Shown piece after piece: positions 17,170 to 25,929 of a DNA stretch of 64,000 nucleotides. Source of the stretch: Neobacillus drentensis. GTDB lineage: Bacteria > Bacillota > Bacilli > Bacillales > Cytobacillaceae. The first letter of the stretch is position 1, and every line of letters begins with the position of its first letter. The stretch is from assembly GCF_021560175.1 (NCBI RefSeq), contig NZ_CP091110.1, positions 2,470,001-2,534,000 on the forward strand, read 5' to 3'. The translations under genes were made by a program, and so were the position numbers. A model generated the notes under the pieces. The model saw only the letters and a list, made by a program, of their open reading frames with translations. It had not been told where the DNA came from and searched no databases.

Positions 17170-17229
17170 TAGTTAAACTCGTTAACTATTCACGTGTTTA
17201 ACTATAATCGAAAAGAAATTGACCGTCAA
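17170..17229 (-). promoter_or_regulatory. marR promoter with overlapping MarR-type operator
   Basis: Read on the minus strand, -35 TTGACG (17224-17229) and -10 TATAGT (17201-17206) are 17 bp apart. A dyad with 9-base arms TAGTTAAAC (17170-17178) and GTTTAACTA (17196-17204) covers the -10 and the start region, with an extra GTTAAC palindrome in its centre. This is the classic autorepression layout. The divergent efflux genes start at 17316, so they might respond as well. Confidence 0.75.
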
Positions 17230-17315
17230 TTCATTCCTTTAAGGAAAAGTTAAGAAACTAAGATAATAATAGGCTTATTCAAATGAAAACCGTATAGGAA
17301 AAGGAGCCAGCACAG

Positions 17316-18272
17316 ATGAAAAAATGGATTTTAATAGCGGTGGCTGCCATAGTCGTTAGTTTCTCGGGCTATCAATGGTACGCAGTAAAAACAAGTGCCA
17401 AGACTACATCATCACAAGAACGTACGGCCATGGTGAAAAAAGGAACAGTAGCTGTCAATATCAGTGGGTCCGGAACTGTTCAGGCAGTTACTAGTCAAGA
17501 CATTATGTCAACATTTAATAATGATGAAATTGATGAAGTATTGGTCGGGACAGGCGAAAAGGTAAATAAAGGTGATGAACTGATTACATTTATGGATGGC
17601 AGTGACCCGATCACAGCACCTGCAGCTGGGAAGATTACGACATTATCTGTTTCTGCAGGAGATAGTGTTACTTCCGGACAAGTGGTTGCCCATGTAACGG
17701 ACTACAGTGGATTGCAAACAGCTGTGCAAATTGATGAACTTGATATTTCTAAAATCCAAAAAGGACAAACGGTCAATTTAAAAGTAAGTTCATTCCCAGA
17801 TGAGAAATATACTGGAACAGTCAGCGATATTTCAAAAGAAGGTACTTCTTCAAATGGAATTTCTACCTTTACCGTTACAATCACGATTGATAAAATTGCT
17901 AACCTTAAAGTAGGTATGAGCGTGGAGGCTAGCATATTAACAGAAAGTAAGCAAAATGTCATGTATGTTCCACTTGATGCAGTCCATTCGTCAAATGGTA
18001 AAAAATATGTCAATGTTGTTTCATCAGATGATTCTTCAAACATGACAAAGAAAACCGTAAAAACAGGCATTGCCAATGAAGATTATGTAGAAATAACAGA
18101 AGGGCTCTCAGCGGGAGATACCGTACTACTTCCAAAATTAGCGAAAGCAAGTACAACAACTACTGCAACACAAGGAAATAGTTTATTTAGTGGTATAGGA
18201 GGAACAAGTAGTATGAGAGGAATGTATCGCAGCAGCGGTACTGGACAGTTTAGTGGAAGGAGTGGAAACTAA
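17316..18272 (+). CDS. Membrane fusion (HlyD/MacA-like) subunit of ABC efflux system
   Basis: A 318-residue periplasmic-adaptor-like protein anchored by one N-terminal helix (residues 4-20). It has a biotinyl-lipoyl-like hairpin ([15 protein letters not shown], then [22 protein letters not shown]), a beta-barrel segment and a C-terminal membrane-proximal domain; the end is Ser/Gly-rich. With no outer membrane, it would sit on the outer face of the membrane and assist the transporter, as YknX does in B. subtilis. SD AAAGGAG is 9 bases from ATG. Its stop overlaps the ATPase start (TAATG), marking one operon: adaptor, ATPase, permease. Confidence 0.88.
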   Translation: MKKWILIAVAAIVVSFSGYQWYAVKTSAKTTSSQERTAMVKKGTVAVNISGSGTVQAVTSQDIMSTFNNDEIDEVLVGTGEKVNKGDELITFMDGSDPITAPAAGKITTLSVSAGDSVTSGQVVAHVTDYSGLQTAVQIDELDISKIQKGQTVNLKVSSFPDEKYTGTVSDISKEGTSSNGISTFTVTITIDKIANLKVGMSVEASILTESKQNVMYVPLDAVHSSNGKKYVNVVSSDDSSNMTKKTVKTGIANEDYVEITEGLSAGDTVLLPKLAKASTTTTATQGNSLFSGIGGTSSMRGMYRSSGTGQFSGRSGN

Positions 18273-18982
18273 TGACTAAACCGATTATGCAAATTAGTAA
18301 CCTAAAAAAAGCATACAGACTGGGCGGAGAAATCGTCCATGCATTAAATGATGTTTCCATTGAAATTCAAAAAGGAGAATTCCTGGCAATTATTGGCCCA
18401 TCAGGTTCGGGTAAATCAACTTTAATGAATATGATCGGATGTCTAGACAAGCCACAGTCGGGAAAATATCACCTAGATGGTAAGGATATTTTTAGAATGG
18501 ATGACAATGAATTGGCGACAATTCGAAATCAAAAAATCGGCTTTATCTTCCAAAACTTCAACCTGCTGACAAAATTAACAGCAATTGAAAATGTGGAGCT
18601 TCCTTTATTATACGCTGGGGTATCCACAAAGGAACGAAGGGAGAGAGCTTTCGAAGCTTTGGATAAAGTGGGATTAAAGGAGAGGGCTGGTCATTTGCCA
18701 ACACAGCTGTCGGGCGGACAGCAGCAGCGGGTTGCTATTGCCCGAGCACTCGCAGGTAATCCAGCTATCCTGCTAGCCGATGAACCAACTGGTGCCCTTG
18801 ACAGTAAAACAAGTAAGGAAATTATGCAGATTATGAAACAACTAAATGAATTGGGCCATACGATTATCCTCATTACTCATGACCTTGAAATTGCCAAACA
18901 AGCAAAACGAATGGTCAGTATCCAGGATGGTCAATTACAGGAAAAAGGAGGTGAGCTCATTGGGCATCTTGCAATCCATTAA
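18272..18982 (+). CDS. ABC efflux ATPase (MacB/LolD/YknY-like)
   Basis: A 236-residue ABC ATPase. Walker A is GPSGSGKST (about residues 41-49), the Q-loop FIFQNFNLL, the signature [15 protein letters not shown] and the Walker [14 protein letters not shown], all intact. The sequence type is that of the MacB/LolD/FtsE class that powers 4-helix FtsX-fold permeases by mechanotransmission. It is coupled to the adaptor gene upstream (TAATG) and its last 23 bases overlap the permease start. Substrate is unknown; an antimicrobial peptide or toxin is typical of the class. Confidence 0.93.
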   Translation: MTKPIMQISNLKKAYRLGGEIVHALNDVSIEIQKGEFLAIIGPSGSGKSTLMNMIGCLDKPQSGKYHLDGKDIFRMDDNELATIRNQKIGFIFQNFNLLTKLTAIENVELPLLYAGVSTKERRERAFEALDKVGLKERAGHLPTQLSGGQQQRVAIARALAGNPAILLADEPTGALDSKTSKEIMQIMKQLNELGHTIILITHDLEIAKQAKRMVSIQDGQLQEKGGELIGHLAIH

Positions 18983-20126
18983 AATGGCTCTTAAAAGTAT
19001 CAAGGGAAATAAACTAAGATCGATACTTACCATGCTTGGGATGATTATTGGGGTCTCATCTGTAATTGTTTTAGTGTCCATTGCCCAAGGATCTACAAAA
19101 AATGTAACGAGTCAAATCAATCAATTAGGGACCAATCTATTAACCATTAATACATTTAGTACGGATGTGGCTTTAACAGAGGACAAAATTAGCGAAATTA
19201 GTAAATTAGATGGTGTAAAAGCAGTATCACCTGTTGTATCAGGACGGGTCAACGTTAAAAAGGGCCGGACAACTTCACAGGTGACGATGACAGGAACCAA
19301 TGCTGCCTATTCGGAGGTGCGTGATACCAAAATAAGTGCAGGACGATTTATTACTGATTTGGATATTGAATATAGACAAAAGGTTGCTGTTATTGGTTCA
19401 TCTACGGCGACAACTTTCTTTGGAACAGAAGACCCTGTTGGTCAATATCTGCAAATTGAAGGAACCTCCTATAAAGTTGTTGGTGTTCTTGTTTCGAAAG
19501 GAAGCTCAATGGGACAAGGCGGCGACAATACCGTGATCGTTCCACTTAGCACGGGCCAGCGTTTAATTGGAAGTACAACGATTAGCACAGTCTATTTAAA
19601 AGGGAAAAGTGAAGACCAAATGGATGCAGTCATGAATTTGGTTGAAACAAAAATGGCGTCCCTTTTCCCAACTCAAACTGATTCTTATAGTGTGACAAAT
19701 CAGCAGGATGTCATGGACACAATGAGCTCCGTATCGGACACGATGACATTGATGCTCGGCGGTATTGCGAGTATTTCCTTGCTGGTCGGTGGAATTGGTA
19801 TTATGAATATTATGCTCGTATCTGTTTCTGAACGAACAAAAGAAATAGGTATCCGTAAAGCAATTGGCGCCAAAAGGCGGGATGTCCTTGTCCAGTTCCT
19901 AATTGAAGCGGTCGTATTAAGCGGTGTCGGCGGACTAATCGGGATTATCTCAGGGGTAGGGATCGGGAAATTAGTATCATCTCTATTTAGCTTAAGTGTC
20001 TCCTTCTCTTCCAACGTAATCCTATTTTCATTTTTGTTCTCGTTAGTAGTTGGAGTCGTATTCGGTGTATTCCCAGCAAATAAAGCTTCCAAGTTAAATC
20101 CAATCCAGGCTCTAAGATACGAATGA
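18960..20126 (+). CDS. ABC efflux permease (MacB/FtsX fold, YknZ-like)
   Basis: A 388-residue permease with the MacB layout: an N-terminal helix ([19 protein letters not shown]), an extracellular MacB_PCD domain (about 40-260) and three C-terminal helices with the conserved [18 protein letters not shown] loop. The TTG at 18960 is the start: SD AAAGGAGGTGA ends 5-6 bases before it, and longer frames lack an SD and a membrane-competent N-terminus. It overlaps the ATPase end by 23 bp. A terminator follows after about 10 bases. Together with the two preceding genes it forms a complete MacAB-like pump. Confidence 0.9.
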   Translation: MGILQSIKMALKSIKGNKLRSILTMLGMIIGVSSVIVLVSIAQGSTKNVTSQINQLGTNLLTINTFSTDVALTEDKISEISKLDGVKAVSPVVSGRVNVKKGRTTSQVTMTGTNAAYSEVRDTKISAGRFITDLDIEYRQKVAVIGSSTATTFFGTEDPVGQYLQIEGTSYKVVGVLVSKGSSMGQGGDNTVIVPLSTGQRLIGSTTISTVYLKGKSEDQMDAVMNLVETKMASLFPTQTDSYSVTNQQDVMDTMSSVSDTMTLMLGGIASISLLVGGIGIMNIMLVSVSERTKEIGIRKAIGAKRRDVLVQFLIEAVVLSGVGGLIGIISGVGIGKLVSSLFSLSVSFSSNVILFSFLFSLVVGVVFGVFPANKASKLNPIQALRYE

Positions 20127-20135
20127 TTAAAAATA

Positions 20136-20170
20136 GAAGCGGTCGCTGCTGTTGCGTCCGCTTCGTTTCT
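20136..20170 (+). terminator. Terminator after the ABC efflux operon
   Basis: GAAGCGG-T-CGC pairs with GCG-T-CCGCTTC (20136-20164) with one T-T mismatch, then GTTTCTTAT. The tract is short, so some read-through into the regulator genes is possible. Confidence 0.6.
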
Positions 20171-20212
20171 TATATAATGGGATGAATGAAATTATGTTAA
20201 GGAGAGATAGAA

Positions 20213-20884
20213 ATGCGTTTATTGGTGGTAGAGGATAACCTTTCATTATTAGAATCGATTGTTCAACTTTTATCCGATGAATTTGAGGTTGATCAAGCTT
20301 CAAACGGAGAGGATGCTTTATTCTTAGCGATGCAAAACATCCATGATGTTATTGTTTTGGATGTCATGATACCTGAAATCGATGGTTTTGAAGTGCTGCA
20401 GACGATCCGCAAGGAAGGGTTAAAGATCCCTGTCTTATTCTTGACAGCAAGAGACTCTTTAGAGGACCGTGTAAAAGGACTTGATTTTGGAGGTGATGAT
20501 TACTTAGTAAAACCGTTTCAAGCTGCCGAATTAAAGGCAAGAATCAGGGCGTTACTAAGAAGAAGCGGCAGCTTAACGACGGATCAAACCATTAAATATC
20601 GCGGCATCGAGTTATTAGGCAAGGAACGTGATATTTTGGTCGATGGAGAATCCATTAAACTAACAGCTAAGCAATATGAGCTATTGGAATATTTAATTCA
20701 AAATAAGGGAGTTATTTTAACAAAAGAACAAATCTATGATCGTGTATGGGGATTCGACTCCGATACTACGGTTGCGATTGTAGAGGTATTCATGCATCAT
20801 CTTCGCAAAAAATTAGAGCCGTTCGGCTACCATACGGATATTAAAACGATCCGCGGTGTGGGCTACATGCTGAACGAAGAATAG
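20213..20884 (+). CDS. Two-component response regulator, OmpR family
   Basis: A 223-residue DNA-binding regulator. The receiver domain (1-115) has the acidic pair ED at 7-8, the phosphoacceptor Asp at 50 (VIVLDVMIPEIDG) and the switch Lys in YLVKPF. The C-terminal half is an OmpR/PhoB winged helix (LTAKQYELLEYL, then GFDSDT...VFMHHLRKKL, ending IRGVGYML). SD AAGGAGAG is 7-8 bases from ATG. It lies 9 bp before its kinase and just behind the ABC efflux operon, which it probably controls. Confidence 0.94.
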   Translation: MRLLVVEDNLSLLESIVQLLSDEFEVDQASNGEDALFLAMQNIHDVIVLDVMIPEIDGFEVLQTIRKEGLKIPVLFLTARDSLEDRVKGLDFGGDDYLVKPFQAAELKARIRALLRRSGSLTTDQTIKYRGIELLGKERDILVDGESIKLTAKQYELLEYLIQNKGVILTKEQIYDRVWGFDSDTTVAIVEVFMHHLRKKLEPFGYHTDIKTIRGVGYMLNEE

Positions 20885-20893
20885 GGGCCGCCT

Positions 20894-22162
20894 ATGTTTC
20901 GTCAAACACATATTCGACTTACTTTTATTAATTCAATCGTATTTATTGTTTTAATTAGTATACTAGGAAGCATTATTTATTTTTATACTGATAATAAACT
21001 ATATCAGGACGTTAACCAATCCTTAATGGATTCTGTTGAACACTATCAGCAGCCAATCGGGCAAATGGATAAACAAGATGGGAAACCTGATGGGGATGAT
21101 CAGACAGAACCAAAATTTATGCGTAGAGATCCACGGATTATTACGTTAATTTGGGATGAAAAGGGGAATCTGTTGGCAGGGCAAGATCGCGGTGCAGCTC
21201 TGTTTCAGGACAATGAAAAACGGATTCGTCCCAAGAAATACGGCACATTAGAGGACGTCGATGTCGAAAATTTTACTTTTCGCTATGTGGCATTTAAGGC
21301 GCAAGTTCCTGAATTAGGAAATATTACAGTCCAAGTAATTCGTAATGTGAATTCAGAAAATGAACTACTTGACAGGCTTCTGTTAATCCTGTTAATTGGC
21401 TGCGGTGCAGGGATTATTTGTGCGGTAGCTTCTGGCTATTTCCTTGCTGGAAGAGCATTGGTTCCCATTAAAAAATCATGGAACAAACAGCAAGAGTTTG
21501 TTTCCGATGCCTCACATGAGTTGAGAACGCCATTAGCCGTTATTCAGGCCAAAACAGATATCCTGTTTCGCTCACCAACGGCAACCATTCAGGAAAAAAT
21601 ATTAGATATCTCCACGATTTCAAAGGAATCTAGGCGGCTTTCAAAACTGGTAACAAACTTACTTACATTGGCCAGGTCGGATTCTGATCAAATGGAAATG
21701 AAAAAATCAGAATTCCAATTGGATGATCTTTTAAAAGAGATTATTCAACAGTACGAAGAGTTTGCGATGTATCAAGAGAAAACCTTGCTCCTAGAAGCTG
21801 CTGAGCCTGTTACGTTTCTAGCCGATAAAGAAAGGATTCATCAATTAATTGTCATTCTATTGGACAACGCCATAAAGTATACAAAAGAGGGTGGAGAAAT
21901 CTCGCTTTCCTGCACGCAAAGTCATTCCTCTATCTATCTAAAAGTAAACGATACAGGAATCGGAATCCCCGAAAATGACATTCCAAAGATATTTGACCGT
22001 TTTTATCAAAGTGATAAAGCTCGGACGGAAGCTGACGGCGCTGGACTCGGCTTGTCGATTGCTAAGTGGATTATCGAGAAACATCATGGTAAGACAAGGG
22101 TTCAGAGCGCTTTAGGTGAAGGAACAAAAATTGAAATGATCTTTCCGAAGTCCCAAAAATAA
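20894..22162 (+). CDS. Two-component sensor histidine kinase
   Basis: A 422-residue membrane kinase: helix 1 at about 9-29, a 125-residue extracellular sensor with an acidic, Asp/Gln-rich stretch, helix 2 at about 155-178, a short HAMP-like linker, HisKA with SDASHELRTPLAVI (phospho-His), and HATPase_c with N box LDNAIKYT, G1 DTGIGIP and G2 GLGLSIAK. All motifs are intact. Pairing with the regulator just upstream and with an efflux pump suggests it senses an envelope-active compound. The SD is weak (GGGGCCGCCT before ATG), perhaps keeping kinase levels below those of the regulator. Confidence 0.93.
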   Translation: MFRQTHIRLTFINSIVFIVLISILGSIIYFYTDNKLYQDVNQSLMDSVEHYQQPIGQMDKQDGKPDGDDQTEPKFMRRDPRIITLIWDEKGNLLAGQDRGAALFQDNEKRIRPKKYGTLEDVDVENFTFRYVAFKAQVPELGNITVQVIRNVNSENELLDRLLLILLIGCGAGIICAVASGYFLAGRALVPIKKSWNKQQEFVSDASHELRTPLAVIQAKTDILFRSPTATIQEKILDISTISKESRRLSKLVTNLLTLARSDSDQMEMKKSEFQLDDLLKEIIQQYEEFAMYQEKTLLLEAAEPVTFLADKERIHQLIVILLDNAIKYTKEGGEISLSCTQSHSSIYLKVNDTGIGIPENDIPKIFDRFYQSDKARTEADGAGLGLSIAKWIIEKHHGKTRVQSALGEGTKIEMIFPKSQK

Positions 22163-22176
22163 TTTTTGGGGCTTGT
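22152..22176 (+). terminator. Weak hairpin at the end of the kinase gene
   Basis: CCCAAAAAT and ATTTTTGGG (22152-22160, 22162-22170) form a perfect inverted repeat over the stop codon, followed by GCTTGTTT. The stem is AT-rich and the T tract poor, so termination may be partial, with the next gene read through. Confidence 0.4.
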
Positions 22177-22265
22177 TTAAATCTTAAGAAAAACTTAAGG
22201 AAACCGATTCATAATTTGTTTGACTACTTACAATAGCTTTAGGATATTTGAAGGGAGAAAAACAG

Positions 22266-22829
22266 GTGAAGAATACTAGAAAAACTCATTTATGGATTGG
22301 TTTAATTGCGTCTATTTTTATTTTTATGGAGTCGATTACTGGTCTATTGATAAATGAACCATGGTTAATCGGACAAACATCAATGGAAGGCGGCAGGGCC
22401 AATTTTCAACAGGGTCAAATGAATCAAAGCCAATTCAATAACGGTCAGACCAATCAGGGACAAGCAAGACAAGGTATGACGCAGAATTCTGGACAAACGT
22501 CCGGTCAACCACAAGGACAAAATGGGAATCAAAACCAAAATTTTAATCATAATGGCCAATTTCAAGGACGCCGTAATTTTAGCGGAAATGGGAACTTTCC
22601 AGCTGGTATGATGATGAACAGAGGAGGAATGGGACAAACCTCAGTTATGGGAATCATCCGCGGTCTCCATGAAGGGCGAATTGGCAATACCAATATTAAA
22701 TGGTTAATCGATTTAGTGGCGCTGGCCATGATCGCATTAACAGGTACTGGAATCTACTTGTCAATTAAGGTCCTAGGTGCGGAAGCGAAACGAAAAAAAC
22801 GTCAAACAGATATGTTTAGTGATATCTGA
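22266..22829 (+). CDS. PepSY-associated membrane protein with a Gln/Asn/Gly-rich insertion
   Basis: A 187-residue protein with two helices. The first (HLWIGLIASIFIFMESITGLL) and second (WLIDLVALAMIALTGTGIYL, preceded by GLHEGRIG) match the PepSY-associated helix pair. Between them, about residues 45-120 are low-complexity Gln, Asn and Gly with Met and Arg at the end, and should lie outside the cell. The start is GTG at 22266 with SD GAAGGGAG 8 bases before it. PepSY_TM proteins have been linked to metal reduction and uptake and to modulating extracellular proteases. It follows the sensor kinase without a strong terminator, so it may belong to that operon. Confidence 0.75.
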   Translation: MKNTRKTHLWIGLIASIFIFMESITGLLINEPWLIGQTSMEGGRANFQQGQMNQSQFNNGQTNQGQARQGMTQNSGQTSGQPQGQNGNQNQNFNHNGQFQGRRNFSGNGNFPAGMMMNRGGMGQTSVMGIIRGLHEGRIGNTNIKWLIDLVALAMIALTGTGIYLSIKVLGAEAKRKKRQTDMFSDI

Positions 22830-22834
22830 TAAAA

Positions 22835-22866
22835 ACAAGCACACGAGACTTTGCTCGTGTGCTTGT
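22835..22866. terminator. Bidirectional terminator
   Basis: ACAAGCACACGAG (22835-22847) pairs perfectly with CTCGTGTGCTTGT (22854-22866), a 13-bp stem with a 6-base loop. It serves the PepSY gene and the convergent cupredoxin gene. Confidence 0.85.
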
Positions 22867-22871
22867 TTGTC

Positions 22872-23756
22872 TTACTCGACAATGATTTTCCCTTTAAACA
22901 TTTGCATTCCACAGCTAAATGTATATTCACCTGTTTTATCTGAAGTAAATGACAGTTTTGTTGTTCCGGTCTTCAATTTTATATTGTTAATGTTTAACTC
23001 TGGTATCATAAAGGTAGATAAGCAGTTACTGCTGTCTAAAGGATTAGTAATATCAAGTTCGACCATAACCCCTTTTTTAACCCGGATCACGTTGGGGGAA
23101 TATCCTTTATCTGTTACAAGCATTTGGACCTTTGGGGCAGAACCTCCGGTGACATTTACTTCTGTTTTGGCTGTATCAGCTGCTTGGGAAGTTGGAGTTT
23201 GAGCAGCTGCGCTTTTACCAGGAATCTTTACCATATCACTACTGTACATAAATAAGAACAAAGAAACGAGGACAATGCCTCCACTAATTATTGCAAAAGG
23301 TGAAAGTTCTTCCGTGTTAATCGAAAATTTGCTGTTTGTCGTGACATGGATATAAACTATTACAAAGCCAATGATGACAACATAAAATCCTAATAAGATG
23401 CCCAGCAATATTGTAGGGTTAATATACTGGAGAAAAAGTCCAAGAATAGCGCCATTTATTCCGCCCATTAAACCAGATATGGCTCCCATCAAAATCGCTA
23501 AGATCCCAACCGGATGTCCGGCTAAGAAACCAACGAAGAAACCAATAATCATGCTGATTCCTACTGTCAGGAAGGTTTCACCGGAAACCAGCCCAATGAT
23601 GCTTCCGGCAAGTAACCCAGTGATCACAGCAATTACCATACTTACCAGGATTCCCGGCGTATTGTTCAATTTGCTTTTATTTCGATAAACTAGATAAATT
23701 GAATAGCCTGTTCCAATGGCCACAAAAGCGGCTGAAATAATCGAAAATATATTCAT
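22872..23756 (-). CDS. Membrane protein with C-terminal cupredoxin domain
   Basis: A 294-residue protein in two parts. Residues 1 to about 180 hold five or six hydrophobic segments rich in Gly, Ala and Ile (GLLAGSIIGLVSGE, GFFVGFLAGHPVGILAILMGAISG). The last 95 residues are a cupredoxin barrel outside the membrane: NCLSTFMIPELNI supplies one ligand loop and FSCGMQM the other, so Cys, Cys and Met are candidate copper ligands in place of the usual His/Cys set. Copper binding, sensing or delivery to the oxidase is inferred. ATG has SD AGGAG 8 bases upstream. It is a single-gene unit. Confidence 0.78.
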   Translation of the reverse strand: MNIFSIISAAFVAIGTGYSIYLVYRNKSKLNNTPGILVSMVIAVITGLLAGSIIGLVSGETFLTVGISMIIGFFVGFLAGHPVGILAILMGAISGLMGGINGAILGLFLQYINPTILLGILLGFYVVIIGFVIVYIHVTTNSKFSINTEELSPFAIISGGIVLVSLFLFMYSSDMVKIPGKSAAAQTPTSQAADTAKTEVNVTGGSAPKVQMLVTDKGYSPNVIRVKKGVMVELDITNPLDSSNCLSTFMIPELNINNIKLKTGTTKLSFTSDKTGEYTFSCGMQMFKGKIIVE

Positions 23757-23871
23757 GCTTTGTCTCCTCTTATGTGCCTTAATAATTAAACAACATAAGA
23801 GTATTATAAATGTAAAGAATAGATTGTAATTTGTATTTTCTGTGATTTATATGAACGTTTTATGACTCTTA

Positions 23872-24012
23872 TCAAGAGTTGCCGTCGCTTTTGTCTTTAT
23901 CCAGAGTGTTTTTATAAATTCTTTTTAAGACTTCATTTTGAAGTTTCATATATTCGAGTAAGATTTCTTTTTCTGCTTCTTCTTGTGCTAGTTCGTCCTT
24001 TTCTTTTGTCAT
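23872..24012 (-). CDS. Small charged protein, 46 residues
   Basis: A short frame beginning MTKEKDELAQEEAEKE and ending in DKSDGNS, almost wholly Glu, Lys, Asp and Leu, and probably one long helix. ATG at 24012 has a good SD (AAAGGGG, 7-8 bases upstream), which together with the clean composition supports coding. It lies between the cupredoxin gene and the divergent proS leader. I do not recognise the family; function is unknown. Confidence 0.6.
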   Translation of the reverse strand: MTKEKDELAQEEAEKEILLEYMKLQNEVLKRIYKNTLDKDKSDGNS

Positions 24013-24125
24013 TCTTGTACCCCTTTTTGTCCTAATTTTAGCTCAAAGAGTAGAATAATTCATAATTTATTTGACTTTTATTATAGAGAAATATATAATT
24101 TTTTCAAAAATACTATTTGAAACGT

Positions 24126-24350
24126 TGACGGGGATTAGTAAATTGACGTGGTCTTACCAAGAGAGGAAACCATTGGTGTGAGGTTTCTTAAGACAATCAA
24201 TTGAACCTGCCTCACGAGTTCTGTATCGGATTATTACTTGAAGATACATGCGGATAAAATCCGTTATCATGCGAGAGAGTTTAAAGCTTTTGCTTTTTGA
24301 ATTTAGGGTGGTACCGCCAGGCCTTGGTCCCTTTTTTAGGATCAGGGTCT
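24126..24350 (+). promoter_or_regulatory. T-box leader of proS (tRNA-Pro sensing)
   Basis: The T-box sequence AGGGTGGTACCGCC is at 24305-24318; the bulge TGGT can pair with the NCCA end of uncharged tRNA-Pro. Upstream, GATTAGTAAA and AGAGAGG look like the stem I S-turn and AG-bulge elements, and CCT at 24206-24208 is the best candidate specifier codon (Pro). The terminator stem is CCTTGGTCC (24322-24330) with GGATCAGGG (24339-24347) and a T5 tract. The last base of the T-box is C where the common form is CCGCG. Uncharged tRNA-Pro would favour the antiterminator and raise proS expression. Confidence 0.88.
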
Positions 24351-24419
24351 TTTTGTATTCAAAAAGCGAGTAAAGGCTGAATCATTCTTTCGATATAAAA
24401 ATAATAATGGGGTGTCAAA

Positions 24420-25850
24420 ATGGCAAAGGAATTTGTAAAAGATGTAACCAGTATGGACGAGGATTTCGCCCAGTGGTATACAGATGTTGTCACGAAAGCA
24501 GATTTAATTGATTATTCAAGTGTTCGCGGTTCAATGATTATCCGCCCGTATGGGTATGCATTATGGGATAATATTAAAAACGAGTTAGACCGACGCATTA
24601 AAGAAACAGGGCATGAAAATGTTTATATGCCATTATTTATTCCTGAGAGCCTGCTTCAAAAGGAAAAAGACCATGTTGAAGGCTTTGCTCCTGAAGTAGC
24701 CTGGGTTACTCACGGCGGCTCTGAACCATTAGCCGAACGTTTAGTGGTCCGTCCAACATCAGAGGTATTATTCTGTGAGCATTACAGTAATATCATTCAC
24801 TCATACCGTGATCTGCCAAAACTATATAATCAATGGGCTAACGTAGTCCGTTGGGAAAAAACAACCCGTCCATTTTTACGGACATTAGAGTTCTTATGGC
24901 AGGAAGGCCATACTGCCCATGCAACAGATGAAGATGCAATGGAAGAAACGATTAAGATGTTAAATGTCTATGCGGCTATTTGTGAAGAAATTCTTGCTAT
25001 TCCTGTGGTAAAGGGTCAGAAAACCGAGAAAGAGAAGTTTGCTGGTGCTAAGGCTACTTTTACGATTGAAAGTTTAATGCATGATGGAAAAGCATTGCAA
25101 TCCGGAACTTCCCATCACTTTGGTACAGGGTTTGCTGAAGCGTTTAACATTCAGTATACAGACAAAGAAGGCAAGCTGCAGTATGTTCATCAAACGTCAT
25201 GGGGCTTTACAACCAGAATCATCGGTGCATTAATCATGGTTCACGGCGACGACCGCGGTTTGGTAATACCTCCTAAAGCTGCGCCAACTCAAGTAATGAT
25301 TGTTCCGATTGCGCAGCATAAAGAAGGCGTGCTTGATTTTGCTTATGATTTGAAAAAGTCTCTAGCTTCTGTTGCTCGCGTTGATATTGATGCCAGCGAT
25401 AAAAAACCAGGCTGGAAGTTCAATGAGTATGAAATGAAAGGGATTCCTGTTCGTCTTGAGGTCGGACCTAAGGATATTGAAAATAAGCAGGTTGTCTTGG
25501 TTCGAAGAGATACATTAGAGAAGATTGTTGTTTCTTTAGACGAGTTAGAAACAAAACTGGTTGAATTGTTAGATGATATTCAATCAAACCTTTACAATAA
25601 GGCATTAAATCATCGTGAAGAGAGAACTTCGGTTGCGACGACTCTTGAGGAGTTAAAGGATAGCCTTGAAGCGAAACCAGGGTTTATCAAAGCTATGTGG
25701 TGCGGCGATTTAGCCTGTGAAGAAAAGATCAAAGAGGATACTGGCGCAACTTCCCGCTGTATTCCTTTTGAACAGGAAAAAGTGGCTGATAAATGTGTTT
25801 GCTGTGGTAAAGAAACAGACAAAATGGTTTATTGGGCTAAGGCTTACTAA
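24420..25850 (+). CDS. proS: Prolyl-tRNA synthetase, short (archaeal/eukaryal-type) form
   Basis: A 476-residue class II synthetase that charges tRNA-Pro. Motif 2 is seen as [18 protein letters not shown] and motif 3 near [10 protein letters not shown]. It lacks the long editing insertion of the 560-residue bacterial form and ends with a zinc-type C-terminal domain (four Cys: [17 protein letters not shown]) and a terminal Tyr, features of the archaeal/eukaryal type. B. cereus-group genomes carry such a short enzyme as a second ProRS, so another copy may exist elsewhere. It is controlled by the T-box just upstream and closed by its own terminator. Confidence 0.93.
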   Translation: MAKEFVKDVTSMDEDFAQWYTDVVTKADLIDYSSVRGSMIIRPYGYALWDNIKNELDRRIKETGHENVYMPLFIPESLLQKEKDHVEGFAPEVAWVTHGGSEPLAERLVVRPTSEVLFCEHYSNIIHSYRDLPKLYNQWANVVRWEKTTRPFLRTLEFLWQEGHTAHATDEDAMEETIKMLNVYAAICEEILAIPVVKGQKTEKEKFAGAKATFTIESLMHDGKALQSGTSHHFGTGFAEAFNIQYTDKEGKLQYVHQTSWGFTTRIIGALIMVHGDDRGLVIPPKAAPTQVMIVPIAQHKEGVLDFAYDLKKSLASVARVDIDASDKKPGWKFNEYEMKGIPVRLEVGPKDIENKQVVLVRRDTLEKIVVSLDELETKLVELLDDIQSNLYNKALNHREERTSVATTLEELKDSLEAKPGFIKAMWCGDLACEEKIKEDTGATSRCIPFEQEKVADKCVCCGKETDKMVYWAKAY

Positions 25851-25860
25851 AATATTAGAG

Positions 25861-25890
25861 GACTCTTCCGGTTTCGGGAGGGTCTTTTTT
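25861..25890 (+). terminator. Terminator of proS
   Basis: GACTCTTCC pairs with GGGAGGGTC (three G-T pairs among nine), 6-base loop, then TTTTTT. It begins 10 bases past the stop. Confidence 0.85.
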
Positions 25891-25929
25891 ATATAATGGG
25901 AGAACGGGCGTGTGGAGGCATGAGGGTTC

